Shown: positions 44,146 through 54,791 of the stretch, piece by piece | Layout: each line of letters begins with the position of its first letter | Position numbering within the stretch: position 1 is the first letter of the stretch | Assembly: GCF_007754425.1 (NCBI RefSeq) | Contig: NZ_CP037452.1 | Span: forward strand, 4,005,164 to 4,069,163 | Source of the DNA: Gimesia fumaroli | Lineage (GTDB): Bacteria > Planctomycetota > Planctomycetia > Planctomycetales > Planctomycetaceae | Reading direction: 5' to 3' | DNA: 64,000 nucleotides | Notes under the pieces: generated by a model | What the model was told of the DNA's origin: nothing | What the model saw: the letters and a program-made list of their open reading frames with translations, nothing else | The model's database searches: none | Program-made: the position numbers and the translations under genes

Positions 44146-44991
44146 ATGGATCAATTTGAAATTGCCTCTCGCCTCAAACAGGATGGATACTGCGTTGTTG
44201 AAAATGTGATTCCTGCGAACAAGGTCGATTCCATCCGTAAAGAAGTTGTCGCCGCTCAACTGGCGCATCACGAAGAAGCCGAACGCGAGCTCGAAAAAAC
44301 GCGTGCCCGCGGACACCGGATCGGTGTAATCGGTGTGGGGCTGTTAAAGCAGGTCATTAATGCCACACAGTGTTTTGCCCCTTACCTGGCTGATCCCCGT
44401 GTACTGGGAGTTGCAGAAGAGATTTTCGGCGACTTTGTCCGCATCTCCTGTACGGACTGTGTGGTCACGTATCCCGGAAATGATCGGGGGTACTGGCACG
44501 CCGACTGGCCCTACAATGCCACGAACACCACGCACGTCAAGGCACCCTACCCGGATATAATGATGCATCTGGCTTCGATCTGGATGCTGACTCCTTTTAC
44601 AAAAGAGAACGGCGCGACTTACATTCTTCCCGGCAGCCATAAATATGATAACAACCCTGCCGCCGGCGGAATGAGCGGCATCGATCAGGATGCACATCAT
44701 CCAGCTGAACTTCAAGCGACCGGATCTGCAGGCAGCGTCTTATTATACGACAGTCGGCTCTGGCATGCCGTCGCACCGAATTTTAGTGACGAATCGCGAG
44801 CTGCCTTGATCATTCGCTATGCTCCCTGGTGGCTCAATCTGACTCCCACTATTCGCGGCACTCCCGATCATGAGCGGATGGTTCTGGAAACGGGAGGCAA
44901 AAATTACGATGCGATCCCGGTTCGCAGAGAGGCATTCGAAATACTTCCTGACAACATCAAGGATCTGTATCGGCATTGGGTGTCTGAATGA
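44146..44991 (+). CDS. Phytanoyl-CoA dioxygenase (PhyH) family protein
   Basis: Fe(II)/2-oxoglutarate-dependent oxygenase of 281 residues. The iron facial triad is visible as HxD in YWHADWPYN and the distal histidine in SRLWHAVAPNFSDESRAALIIRY, whose arginine should bind 2-oxoglutarate. Substrates of bacterial PhyH proteins are diverse. It overlaps the following symporter gene by ATGA, so translation is coupled, suggesting that it acts on the imported compound. The N-terminus QDGYCVVENVIPANKVDSIR is typical. Confidence 0.92.
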   Translation: MDQFEIASRLKQDGYCVVENVIPANKVDSIRKEVVAAQLAHHEEAERELEKTRARGHRIGVIGVGLLKQVINATQCFAPYLADPRVLGVAEEIFGDFVRISCTDCVVTYPGNDRGYWHADWPYNATNTTHVKAPYPDIMMHLASIWMLTPFTKENGATYILPGSHKYDNNPAAGGMSGIDQDAHHPAELQATGSAGSVLLYDSRLWHAVAPNFSDESRAALIIRYAPWWLNLTPTIRGTPDHERMVLETGGKNYDAIPVRREAFEILPDNIKDLYRHWVSE

Positions 44992-47480
44992 CTTATACAG
45001 CAGGTTTGACTCCTGGTAGAACAGGAGGAAGCTTTCTGCAGTATGTCTTACAGTATTTCCTCCTGATCTGCCTGTGCCTGGCGTTTCTCGGCGGAAGTGC
45101 TTGCGCTGATGTGCCTCTAACTGCTGCGCTAGACTGGCAGGAGCTTCCCTTGCCGGCACCTGAAACCGCTGGCCAGTATGTCGTCCTGCACGATCAACTG
45201 CTTTTTGTCTTCGCCAATCGCATTTTCGCGCTCAACGGGCCCAACGCAACCTGGCAGCAGGCTGACCTCGCATCCCATGAGGAATGGCCATTGCTGTTTC
45301 AACAATTGAAACAGGGTGCCAGTCTGCAACCTACCACGGCCGGCATCATCTGCACTGGGGGAACATCAGCACAAGTACGTCTGATCAGAGCAAGCAATGG
45401 GCAACTGCAACTTTCTACGCTCCCCCCATTGCCGGATCGGATTCAACAGCCAGCTTGTGCCGTTCTGAATGATGTGCTGTATGTACTGGGCCAGCTTGAG
45501 AACAGTGCCAATAGTACAGGCTGGTCGATAGATGTTTCAGCCAACGCAAATCAGCAACCCCACTGGAAGGAATGGCAACTACCAGTTAAGCAGCTCCAGC
45601 AGCCAGTACTCCGGGTTCAGAACGGAAGCCTGTATCTGTTGCAGAAACAATCATCCGAAGTTTTTCTCTACAAAAATCAGGAGATCTGGCAAGCAGCCAC
45701 CCCTGCTCCGACCAGCACTTTCAGTCAGCCGCCCCTCGCTCTGGGCCCCTCTCATTTCCTGCTACCTGCTGATTCCGCAGGCGGCAATGATCTGCTCTAT
45801 CACACGATCACCGATACCTGGCGCATCGCCCCTTTCATACTAGAGCCAATGCCCGATCAATCGCAGTCAACGCTGCAGTCAGTCTGCAACTGGCAAGGTG
45901 GCATGCTGATGGTCTATCCGGAGAGACTGTTCTGGGGACATCCACAGCGGCTCTCGCAAGGCTTTCAAGTAGCCGACCTGATTGTACTCGGGTTGTACTC
46001 GGTGATGCTCATCGCAATGAGCGTCTATTTTACCAGACGGAATCAGGACTGTCGTGAATATTTTCTGGCTGGTCAACGCATTCCCTGGTGGGCTGCCGGA
46101 CTGAGTCTACTGGGCAGTTCGCTTAGTGCCATTACCTTCATGGCATTTCCTGCCATGGCTTTTCGGACCAACTGGGTCTACCTGCTGGGAAACTTCATGA
46201 TATTGGCGGTCGCACCACTGGTGATCTGGTTTTACCTCCCCTTTTACCGTCGCCTGAATGTGACAACAGCCTATGAGTATCTGGAATATCGTTTCGGTCT
46301 GCCCTCGCGACTGGTCGGCAGCAGTGCGTTTCTGCTGTTTCAACTGGGGCGTATGGGGGTCGTGGTTTATCTTCCAGCACTGGCACTTTCGACTGTGAGC
46401 AGTTGGGATATTTATACCTGTATTCTGGTGATCGGCTGCGTGGCGACATTGTATACGACGCTGGGAGGCATCGAAGCTGTTATCTGGACTGATGTCATAC
46501 AGGTTCTCGTGTTGATTGGAGGGGCTCTCGTCAGTCTGTTTGTCATTCTGTCGAAAATTCCGGGCGGGATGGAGACAGCCATTTCCTCAAGTCTCTCAGC
46601 GGGCAAACTGCATGCGGTAAATTACTCTTGGGACGTGGCATCGACGGGAATCGGCGTCGTAATTGTCGGGAGCCTGTTCAAGTTTCTGATTCCCTACAGC
46701 AGTGATCAGGGAGTGATTCAGCGTTACCTGACCACCAGTGACGAACGTCAGGCGGCGCGGGGAATCTGGCTCAACGCCGCTGCATCGATTCCCGTCTGGA
46801 CGCTGTTTTTTGCGCTGGGAACCGGCTTGTGGGTCTTTTACCAAGCCAGCCCGGAGCGACTCGATCCACTCGGTAGAACCGACGAAATTTTTGCCTGGTT
46901 CATTGTGCATGAACTTCCCGCCGGTATCTCGGGTTTAGTGATCGCCGGTCTGTTTGCCGCTTCCATGTCGAGCCTGGATACCAGTCTCAACTCCATGGCG
47001 ACGGCCATCACTGCTGACTTTTATCAGAGTTTCCGACCTCAATCATCTGACCGTAGTGCATTGCGACTGGCACGTTTGCTGACGGTGTTGTTGGGGATCT
47101 TCGGAACACTGACTGCCATCTATCTGGCTCGTGCGAACACACAGTCCATCTGGGATCAGTTTCTAAAGATCATGGGACTGTTCGGTGGAGGACTGGCAGG
47201 AATGTTCATCGCAGGTATTTTCACACGCCGCACCAGCCAGACAGGGATCCTCGTCGGATTTTCGCTGAGTGCGATTGTGCTCTATCAGGTTCAACTACGG
47301 GGCACTGTCCATTTTTTTCTGTACGGTGCCATTGGAATTCTGACCTGTGCTCTCAGCGGCTGGCTGTTCAGCCTGCTACTGCCCCAGAGCAGGAAACAGA
47401 TCGAAGGCCTGACGATTTATACGTTAAACCCACCGAATGCTGTGGAAACTGACATTCAGCCATCAGAGTCAATTGACTAA
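44988..47480 (+). CDS. Kelch-type propeller fused to a sodium/solute symporter
   Basis: An 830-residue fusion. After a signal sequence (YFLLICLCLAFLGGSACA) residues about 40-315 form a kelch-like beta-propeller resembling N-acetylneuraminate epimerase (NanM) (LPAPETAGQYVVLHDQLLFV, LPPLPDRIQQPACAVLNDVLYVLG). From about 325 a 13-14 helix SSS domain follows (VADLIVLGLYSVMLIAMSVYF, REYFLAGQRIPWWAAGLSLLGSSLSA split over two family blocks, LFAASMSSLDTSLNSMATAI). SLDTSLN is the Na+-site segment. The start overlaps the PhyH stop by ATGA. A Na+-driven sialic acid or related sugar importer with built-in mutarotase is likely but not proven. Confidence 0.88.
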   Translation: MTYTAGLTPGRTGGSFLQYVLQYFLLICLCLAFLGGSACADVPLTAALDWQELPLPAPETAGQYVVLHDQLLFVFANRIFALNGPNATWQQADLASHEEWPLLFQQLKQGASLQPTTAGIICTGGTSAQVRLIRASNGQLQLSTLPPLPDRIQQPACAVLNDVLYVLGQLENSANSTGWSIDVSANANQQPHWKEWQLPVKQLQQPVLRVQNGSLYLLQKQSSEVFLYKNQEIWQAATPAPTSTFSQPPLALGPSHFLLPADSAGGNDLLYHTITDTWRIAPFILEPMPDQSQSTLQSVCNWQGGMLMVYPERLFWGHPQRLSQGFQVADLIVLGLYSVMLIAMSVYFTRRNQDCREYFLAGQRIPWWAAGLSLLGSSLSAITFMAFPAMAFRTNWVYLLGNFMILAVAPLVIWFYLPFYRRLNVTTAYEYLEYRFGLPSRLVGSSAFLLFQLGRMGVVVYLPALALSTVSSWDIYTCILVIGCVATLYTTLGGIEAVIWTDVIQVLVLIGGALVSLFVILSKIPGGMETAISSSLSAGKLHAVNYSWDVASTGIGVVIVGSLFKFLIPYSSDQGVIQRYLTTSDERQAARGIWLNAAASIPVWTLFFALGTGLWVFYQASPERLDPLGRTDEIFAWFIVHELPAGISGLVIAGLFAASMSSLDTSLNSMATAITADFYQSFRPQSSDRSALRLARLLTVLLGIFGTLTAIYLARANTQSIWDQFLKIMGLFGGGLAGMFIAGIFTRRTSQTGILVGFSLSAIVLYQVQLRGTVHFFLYGAIGILTCALSGWLFSLLLPQSRKQIEGLTIYTLNPPNAVETDIQPSESID

Positions 47481-47493
47481 ACAGGCCCTCTTT

Positions 47494-47925
47494 TCAGTTT
47501 GCTTCTTTTTTCAGATTGAATTCATGTTTGAGCGGCGCCTTTCCCGCATCGACTTGAAATTCCAGCGTGGAAGCGGAGTTCCATTTCTCTGGCAGAAACT
47601 GTTCTGTGGTCGGACCATCGTCCATAGGGCTGATTTCCGCTTTCTTATCGACGGGGCGATAAGCTTCCACTTGCACACGATGCTTTCCTAGAGGTACGCC
47701 TCCTTTATGATCAATGACGAATGTGCCATTTTCAATATAAGCCGCGGAAGCAGGCCCCCCCTTTTCACCGAGGGGAGTAAACCTGATGAGTCCATCTGTG
47801 ACAGGTGAATCTTCATAAATTACGGTCCCCTGAACAACCCGACGCAACGGTTCATCGTCAAGCTGTGTTCCACAACCAGACAGGACGAGGCTTAATAATC
47901 CGAGAATCAGCCCGTTTCGAATCAT
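47494..47925 (-). CDS. Small lipoprotein with transthyretin-like fold
   Basis: A 143-residue lipoprotein: signal MIRNGLILGLLSLVLSGC ends in a lipobox. The rest resembles carboxypeptidase-regulatory or transthyretin-like domains of planctomycetes (VVQGTVIYEDSPVTDGLIRFTPL, GTFVIDHKGGVPLGKHRVQVEAYRP). AAGGATAC lies about 6 bases upstream of the ATG. It is just downstream of a DUF1559 gene on the same strand, the usual pairing in this phylum, where the role is unknown. Confidence 0.88.
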   Translation of the reverse strand: MIRNGLILGLLSLVLSGCGTQLDDEPLRRVVQGTVIYEDSPVTDGLIRFTPLGEKGGPASAAYIENGTFVIDHKGGVPLGKHRVQVEAYRPVDKKAEISPMDDGPTTEQFLPEKWNSASTLEFQVDAGKAPLKHEFNLKKEAN

Positions 47926-48014
47926 TACTGTGTATCCTTATTAATAAACTGAGAGAGGAACCCTGACTGGTTCACACTCTTTCTTTTGCTAAAAATTAAC
48001 GTCAAAGCTTAAAA

Positions 48015-48935
<921 letters not shown>

Positions 48936-49373
48936 GATAGATTCTCGATTCAAGTAATAAGGTATAAACAGAATCACTCAATCAGTGACGGATTGAATGT
49001 AGAAAACGAAAGAGACAGGAATCTTAACCGAGAATAAAGCGCAACTTGACCGATGCCAATTCGTAATAGCGACATCTCAATTCGTCTTTGCGTCAAGCCA
49101 GAGACAAAGGACATGTCTCCTTAATGCTCTGGGCTATTCAAAATCGCTTCCATGCTTCCTGAACGAGAAAGCATCCTGCCCTCATATTCCCTGTCTGAGG
49201 GACTCTCAGGAAGCTCGCGACCTAAGCATCTGCGGAAACCTGAAACAGGCTGAATTGTCAAATATCGCGACTTTGATGAAATACCGCCAAGTATCTCTCA
49301 AACAACCAGCCCCAGATCTGCATTGATTATCCAGGCTTTAAAGACGAATAGTGTAAAGTGCCAGACAAAGCGT
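48936..49373. other. Intergenic region, no gene seen
   Basis: This is 438 bases between the DUF1559 gene start and the stop of the M56 gene. It probably carries the DUF1559 promoter. No clear terminator or RNA was recognised. Confidence 0.45.
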
Positions 49374-52300
49374 CTATGGCAGTTGTAACAGCAAAGGTGA
49401 CTTGCTGACGACTTTGGCATTCACACGATAGGGCGGACGATTACCGAAGTCGATGCTATATTCTTCGGCCTGAAACCCTCTGGGAACATGCAGTGTGAAC
49501 TTTCCTTCCACATCGGATTTCCCCCGTGAATAGATCCGGCCTGAATCCACCGTCATAATCATAGCTCCTTCGACCGGGCGATCATAAGCATCGATCAGTT
49601 TCCCTTTCTGCGGAAAGGTTGGGACGAGTTCAATCGTTGACAGCTGGAATTCAGTGGCTCCGGCTGGAATTTCAGACGTTTCCGAGATCCCCCCCACCTG
49701 GGTCCATTGGGAATAGTCACGGGGCTTGCTGATTAATTGAATCCGAACCGATTCCCCCGGAAGTAATTCTGCTGTGTAGATCCCATCCTTGTCAGAAAAG
49801 GCTCGTTGAGAATTAAGCCTTCCCCCTTGTCTGACAGAAATCCAAGCCCCAGAGATGGGTGTTTTCTCATCCTTTGTCTGAACAATGCCCCTGGCGGTAA
49901 TCGTCGGTTTGAAGGGAATTGTCAGCCGTGTGGTTTTCCCGGCAACAACCTCGATTGCATCCGGGATGACTGCCCGCAATTTTACTTTGTCATCCGGAAA
50001 ACGGGCATAGACTCGATAGCGGCCCTCCGCCAGTTCGGGAATGGTGAACTGGCCACTGGCGTCAGCAGTGAGACTGGCAGTTCCTTTACTGCTGTGAATG
50101 TCCCGACTTTCCGAATCAATAAAGACACTGACTCCTGAGAAATCAACGGAAGATTCCGCCGTTAGTGTCCCCTGAACGCGCCCCGTTGGTTCGAGCACAA
50201 TGGGCACGATGCCGGGTGATTGATCTGCACCGGGAAGACGTGTTTGCTGTTTACCGTAACCTTCGCCCGTCGAAAGCAGAGAATGCAGCAACCGACGATC
50301 GCAAGCCGGCAGCATGATGTTACCCTGCTCATCAGTCCTGCCACCGATCAGCAGTCTGATTGGTTCTGGAACAATCTCGTATGCGCGACTGGTTTTATAG
50401 TGAAAGGGATCGACGCGAACTCCTGCAATTGGTTTCCCTTCGATATCTTTGACCACAATCGCGGTGTTTGTGGCTGGTCCCAGAACCAGGGCAACCGGAT
50501 CACCGATTTTTTCGCGAAGTTGCTGATACACGTTCGCAGAGCCAATCTGGTGCCCTGGGGCGTAACTCCAGAGTATTCCTACAAAGAATGCTTTATCCTC
50601 TGCGACTACTTTTCGCGGAACGAGGATCGAAAAACGTCCCTGATCGTCGGCTTTGACCTCGGTAAAGTCCTTGTTAACGGTGGCAGGCAACCAGAGTCTG
50701 GCCCCGGGAATGCCTTTGCCGTCAGGAGTCATGACCTGCCCTGCCAGGCGAATCTGATCTTTGGGAACTGGCTGCCCGCCCAGAGGTGGCGGAGTCGGCT
50801 TAGGCTCCCTGGTCATCTCAGTGGGCGTGCCTTGAATCGGAGGCGGTACTTTCGTATCCAGATCCGCTGTCTGTTGTTCTCCAGCACTGATTTTCACAGG
50901 CTGACGAAAGACGACATCACTGTTTCGATAGTTCCTGCCGCCGATCACACGATCCAGCTCGGCGCCGTAGATTTGAATCTGGTAGTTCCCCGGGGAGACA
51001 TCCTTGATCTCATAAGTTTTTCCATCAGCAGAAATGGTGGCATTATAATAAGTTCCCTCGCCACGCAACATTATGCGAGAGATGCCTTTAAATCGCTGGC
51101 GATTGACCTGTCCCCGGAGTGACCCTGTTGCCTGTGTCTTTAATACAATATTCGCCCGTTGTTTTTTGTCGAAGCGTTCCAGGCCGGGAAGACGCCCCTG
51201 GGCCACACCGCCCCCCCAATAGGCAAGTTCGATATCAGGGCTGGAATTCACATCCTTGAATTCAAAGCGTCCCTCTGCATTGGTTGTCGCAGACAGGAAC
51301 TGCGACACCTGGGCGTTCGATTTGAGTTGCCCGTTCTGGACCATCGCCCAGTTGAAGGGAAATTCATTCCGCCCTCCCGTTCGTCGCTTACTCGCGGCGA
51401 TCAGACGCAGCTGGACTCCGGGGACTGGTTTTCCATCCGCGTTGACCACTTTGCCCGCGAATGTGTGCAGCATTGCAGGATCGACCGGAGTCAGGCGGTA
51501 CTCTTCCACCTTCGCGTCAGATTCCGCACGCGCCAGAACGCGCACGTGGACCTCTTTCTGATAGCCTTCTGCTTGAATTGTCACTTGCAGCGGCATTCCC
51601 TGCACGAACTTTCGTAGTTCGAAATCCCCCCTGGCGTTGACAATCCGTTCCCCGTTCATCACACGTACCCCGCTCAAAGTTCCCTGGGGGTCACTCGGCC
51701 TGCGCTCAGGTGAGAAGGTGATCTGTACCTTGAAGTCAGTGACCGGTTTACCAGATTGCGCGTCGACGACTTTGCCGCGAAGGATGCCTTCTGATTTCAT
51801 TGTCACCACAAGTGGCTTGTTCTGGTCCGCCGGAAAATCCCGGTCAGAGATCGTGGAATAGCCTGATAAATTGAATGTCAGCGGTGCCACCTTCGAGAGC
51901 GAATCGAGTGTGAATTCTCCTTGTGCATCGGTTTTGGTAGCACGCCGCAAATGAAGATCATGACCATCCGGACCCGCATAGGAAACTGAGACTCCTGAAA
52001 GTGGCTTACCATCAGGACCGATCACTTTTCCTGTAATCATTCGCCCGAGTTTCATGGTGATATCATACGTGGCTGGCGATTTTTGAGTGCCTGGTGTGAC
52101 CTGGAGTTTTAGGGGGGCGAAGCCATCTGCCTGCACATACACCCTGTATCGTCCAAGGGAATGATAGAGGTCATCCAACTGGTACTTCCCTTTGGCATCG
52201 GTGGTTGTTTTACGTGTTTGATCAGACGATTGTCCCATATTGACGAGTCTGGCACCGGTAATGGGGTTTCCTTCAGAATCCGTAATCGTCCCGCGGATTG

Positions 52301-54323
52301 AGCCCCCTGTCTTTCGTTTGGGAAGCGTGATGTCGTACTTGCGTTCTCCCATCGGGCGGGCAATTGTTTCCACCTTGGGGGAGATCCTGGCATAGCCGTC
52401 CTTGCGGACTAACAAATTCAGCCCCTGCAGGGGCAAAGATTCAATGCGGTATTGCCCTTTCGCGTCGGTCTTCGTGTACCCACCGGCACGATTCGTGTGG
52501 TCGCCTGGTACTCGCGCGCTGATGCCAGCGCCTGGTACCGGACTCCCTGTTTCATCGCGAACTGTTCCATACAAGGTAAATCCCGGCTTCAGTTTTACTG
52601 TGACTCGAGTGGTATCCTGCCCCGCCAGATTAATCGTCTGTGTGTTTTTCTCGAAGCCTTTCGCCAGGACTTCAAATGTCCATTCTTCAGGAGTTAAGCC
52701 GTTAACCACAGCCGTACCTTCAGCATTGGTTGGGTGGTCACGCTGCAGATCGAACCAGGGAAAATGAACGCGTGCATCGGGAACGGGGCGACCATCCGAT
52801 TCTTTCAGAACCTGCACTTCCAAGGTGGACGCAGGAGTCAATTTTAATTCGACCTCATCCCCCGAATTGACCCGCTGCCCTTTAAAACGCTGCTGGCGTG
52901 AAGCCATCTTTTTCCAGTAGGCTGCGATGCGGTGGTTCCCCGGCAAAACCTGATCGAAATGAAACTTGCCCTGGTCATCGGTGCGAGTCGTTCGGTGATC
53001 GTAGTTGCTTTTTGATTTGTCGTAGGTCATCAAGCGGACCTCGGCATTCTTTACCGGCTGGTTCGCAGGCGTCAGAACCGTGCCTGTAACCTGCTGTTTA
53101 GCCTGCTGGGATGGCGCTTTCTCTTCGGCGAGCGCCTGGGCAGTCGAAGCAATGGTCAGCCCCGCTGTGACGATGGATATTCCCGCGATCAAGAACAGTA
53201 ACATAGTTGACGCTTTGAGGCCGATACGCTGTGAAAGTGGCCGCGACGTATCGATAACTCGTTCGATTCGATCTTCGATCTCGGCCTTGCGGGCCATACT
53301 GACACCCAACTGCTGAAAACGGCGACCGGCTGAAGTAACACGGCTGGACATTTCCAGCAGAATACGAGCGTAATCAGTGCGTTCACCTGAAGTGCTAATG
53401 ACGGCGTCGTCACAAGCATGTTCTGCCAGATCAGAAAGGGTTCGCTGCAGTTTCCAGGAAACCGGATGAAACCAGTAAAAGATGGTGCCTATAGCTGCAA
53501 GGAACGAAACGAGCGGGTCGTGCCGGCGAATGTGTTCTGCTTCGTGAGAGAGTACCATGGCTAACAGTGATCGGTCCCATGTTTCCCAGTCTTCCAGGAG
53601 AATAATGGTAGAGTTGACAATTCCCTGACACAGGGGAACACTGACTTCGGCAGACTGTACCACCTGCGCGCTGGCTACCAGATGCTGCACCTCTTCCGGT
53701 AACTTCACCGGCTGACTGCGTCGAACCAGTCGTAGACAATACCCGATGGAACAGGCCAGACGTATCGCCAGTGCCGTACTGACTGTCAGATAGATCACAG
53801 TGAGGATAACCACAAGAAGATCGAACCCTGACGGCAATAAGGATGCTGTCACTGTTCTGGTTTGAGGTTGTACTGCCTGAGTCAACGTATCGGAAGATTG
53901 CCTCACTTCCCTGGGATATGAAGACGGCTGAAGAGAGACTGGGGCGGTCGGGCTGGGCTGGAGTTCGGATGTTGGAACTGCCAGGGATCTAGTATTTACG
54001 TGGGATTTGATCGGTGTTGTTGTGGCGGGAGGATTTGGAATAGGCTCAGACGGTAGAGGAAAAGAAGTTTCAGTCGAAGCAGTCCAAGCCAGCAACGGGA
54101 GTCCGGGAACAGGGATAGCAGGTGCCAGCACCGAAAGGAAAGGCATCACCAGCATGGCCCCCAGGCAGAACAACCAAGCCCGATGACGCCAGGTCGCACT
54201 TTGAACCCGTCCGACGGCAAGCCCGACCCAGACGAATGCTGCCAGCAGTACTACTTTGATTGAGAGAGTCAAAAGCAGCCCCGAGAGCCACCACGCATAT
54301 TCGATGAAGTTAGACGAGATCAT
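49374..54323 (-). CDS. BlaR1-type M56 metalloprotease with about 13 carboxypeptidase-regulatory-like modules
   Basis: A 1649-residue membrane protein. The N-terminal half is M56: helices near 15-35, 50-70, 165-195 and 375-400, with the zinc motif HEAEH at 260-264 (SHEAEHIRRHDPL) facing the cytoplasm as in BlaR1. After the last helix (about 400) come roughly 13 exported Ig-like CarboxypepD_reg modules to the end (VTGTVLTPANQPVKNAEVRL, LYGTVRDETGSPVPGAGISA, FAGKVVNADGKPVPGVQLRL and similar), replacing the penicillin-binding sensor of BlaR1. It starts at ATG 54323 with GAGGAGA, 12 bases after the BlaI-like gene. The protease probably cleaves that repressor when the repeat region senses an envelope signal. 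Confidence 0.9.
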   Translation of the reverse strand: MISSNFIEYAWWLSGLLLTLSIKVVLLAAFVWVGLAVGRVQSATWRHRAWLFCLGAMLVMPFLSVLAPAIPVPGLPLLAWTASTETSFPLPSEPIPNPPATTTPIKSHVNTRSLAVPTSELQPSPTAPVSLQPSSYPREVRQSSDTLTQAVQPQTRTVTASLLPSGFDLLVVILTVIYLTVSTALAIRLACSIGYCLRLVRRSQPVKLPEEVQHLVASAQVVQSAEVSVPLCQGIVNSTIILLEDWETWDRSLLAMVLSHEAEHIRRHDPLVSFLAAIGTIFYWFHPVSWKLQRTLSDLAEHACDDAVISTSGERTDYARILLEMSSRVTSAGRRFQQLGVSMARKAEIEDRIERVIDTSRPLSQRIGLKASTMLLFLIAGISIVTAGLTIASTAQALAEEKAPSQQAKQQVTGTVLTPANQPVKNAEVRLMTYDKSKSNYDHRTTRTDDQGKFHFDQVLPGNHRIAAYWKKMASRQQRFKGQRVNSGDEVELKLTPASTLEVQVLKESDGRPVPDARVHFPWFDLQRDHPTNAEGTAVVNGLTPEEWTFEVLAKGFEKNTQTINLAGQDTTRVTVKLKPGFTLYGTVRDETGSPVPGAGISARVPGDHTNRAGGYTKTDAKGQYRIESLPLQGLNLLVRKDGYARISPKVETIARPMGERKYDITLPKRKTGGSIRGTITDSEGNPITGARLVNMGQSSDQTRKTTTDAKGKYQLDDLYHSLGRYRVYVQADGFAPLKLQVTPGTQKSPATYDITMKLGRMITGKVIGPDGKPLSGVSVSYAGPDGHDLHLRRATKTDAQGEFTLDSLSKVAPLTFNLSGYSTISDRDFPADQNKPLVVTMKSEGILRGKVVDAQSGKPVTDFKVQITFSPERRPSDPQGTLSGVRVMNGERIVNARGDFELRKFVQGMPLQVTIQAEGYQKEVHVRVLARAESDAKVEEYRLTPVDPAMLHTFAGKVVNADGKPVPGVQLRLIAASKRRTGGRNEFPFNWAMVQNGQLKSNAQVSQFLSATTNAEGRFEFKDVNSSPDIELAYWGGGVAQGRLPGLERFDKKQRANIVLKTQATGSLRGQVNRQRFKGISRIMLRGEGTYYNATISADGKTYEIKDVSPGNYQIQIYGAELDRVIGGRNYRNSDVVFRQPVKISAGEQQTADLDTKVPPPIQGTPTEMTREPKPTPPPLGGQPVPKDQIRLAGQVMTPDGKGIPGARLWLPATVNKDFTEVKADDQGRFSILVPRKVVAEDKAFFVGILWSYAPGHQIGSANVYQQLREKIGDPVALVLGPATNTAIVVKDIEGKPIAGVRVDPFHYKTSRAYEIVPEPIRLLIGGRTDEQGNIMLPACDRRLLHSLLSTGEGYGKQQTRLPGADQSPGIVPIVLEPTGRVQGTLTAESSVDFSGVSVFIDSESRDIHSSKGTASLTADASGQFTIPELAEGRYRVYARFPDDKVKLRAVIPDAIEVVAGKTTRLTIPFKPTITARGIVQTKDEKTPISGAWISVRQGGRLNSQRAFSDKDGIYTAELLPGESVRIQLISKPRDYSQWTQVGGISETSEIPAGATEFQLSTIELVPTFPQKGKLIDAYDRPVEGAMIMTVDSGRIYSRGKSDVEGKFTLHVPRGFQAEEYSIDFGNRPPYRVNAKVVSKSPLLLQLP

Positions 54324-54335
54324 GGTCTGTTCTCC

Positions 54336-54755
54336 TCATTTCGGGTCCGACTTTTCCGGACGCCTGGGGCTGGTGTGCTTTTCCTGTTGCGCGATCTTCG
54401 CAGCCAGTTCCTCCAGTTTCTCTGGAGAAATGACCTCTCGATCGACCATGCCAACCAATAGGGCTTCGATTGACCCGCCGCAAAAGCGTTCAATGATCGA
54501 GCGAACCGCGTCGGCCGCGACGTTTTGCGACCGCTCCCTGGGAGCGTAGATATAAGTGCGGCCATCAATGCGATGGCTGACATATCCCTTTTTTTCAAGG
54601 CGACGCAGAATCGTTCGCACAGTCGAGTCTTTCAGAGTCTGACTCGATTCGAGTTGCTGGCGTACCTGATCAGCGGTTGCTTCCTGGAGGTTCCAGACAA
54701 TCGACATGACCTTGTTTTCCAGGTCGCTCAGCGGTGGTTTTTCTTTCGAGGACAT
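54336..54755 (-). CDS. BlaI/MecI/CopY family repressor
   Basis: Winged-helix repressor of 139 residues: LSDLENKVMSIVWNLQEATADQV, TVRTILRRLEKKGYVSHRIDGRTYIYAPR (recognition helix and wing) and a helical dimerisation tail (PEKLEELAAKIAQQE). ATG 54755 is preferred because GGAG lies 8 bases upstream; ATG 54767 lacks a ribosome site. The next gene is the BlaR1-type protease, so this forms a protease-inactivated repressor pair. Dyad operators overlap its own promoter, so autoregulation is expected. Its regulon beyond this operon is unknown; no beta-lactamase is present. Confidence 0.93.
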   Translation of the reverse strand: MSSKEKPPLSDLENKVMSIVWNLQEATADQVRQQLESSQTLKDSTVRTILRRLEKKGYVSHRIDGRTYIYAPRERSQNVAADAVRSIIERFCGGSIEALLVGMVDREVISPEKLEELAAKIAQQEKHTSPRRPEKSDPK

Positions 54756-54771
54756 CAGGGGCTCCATATGC

Positions 54772-54782
54772 TACAACATGTA
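54772..54782 (-). promoter_or_regulatory. Candidate BlaI operator 1 (TACA-N3-TGTA)
   Basis: TACAACATGTA is a dyad of the TACA...TGTA type bound by BlaI/MecI/CopY repressors. It lies 17 bases upstream of the chosen start codon and just downstream of the predicted promoter. Its centre is 30 bp from that of operator 2, about three helical turns. Confidence 0.6.
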
Positions 54783-54791
54783 ACATATGCA

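Noticed and set aside
49374-54755. Beta-lactam resistance operon
   Set aside because: No beta-lactamase and no penicillin-binding sensor domain; only the repressor and protease parts resemble bla/mec.
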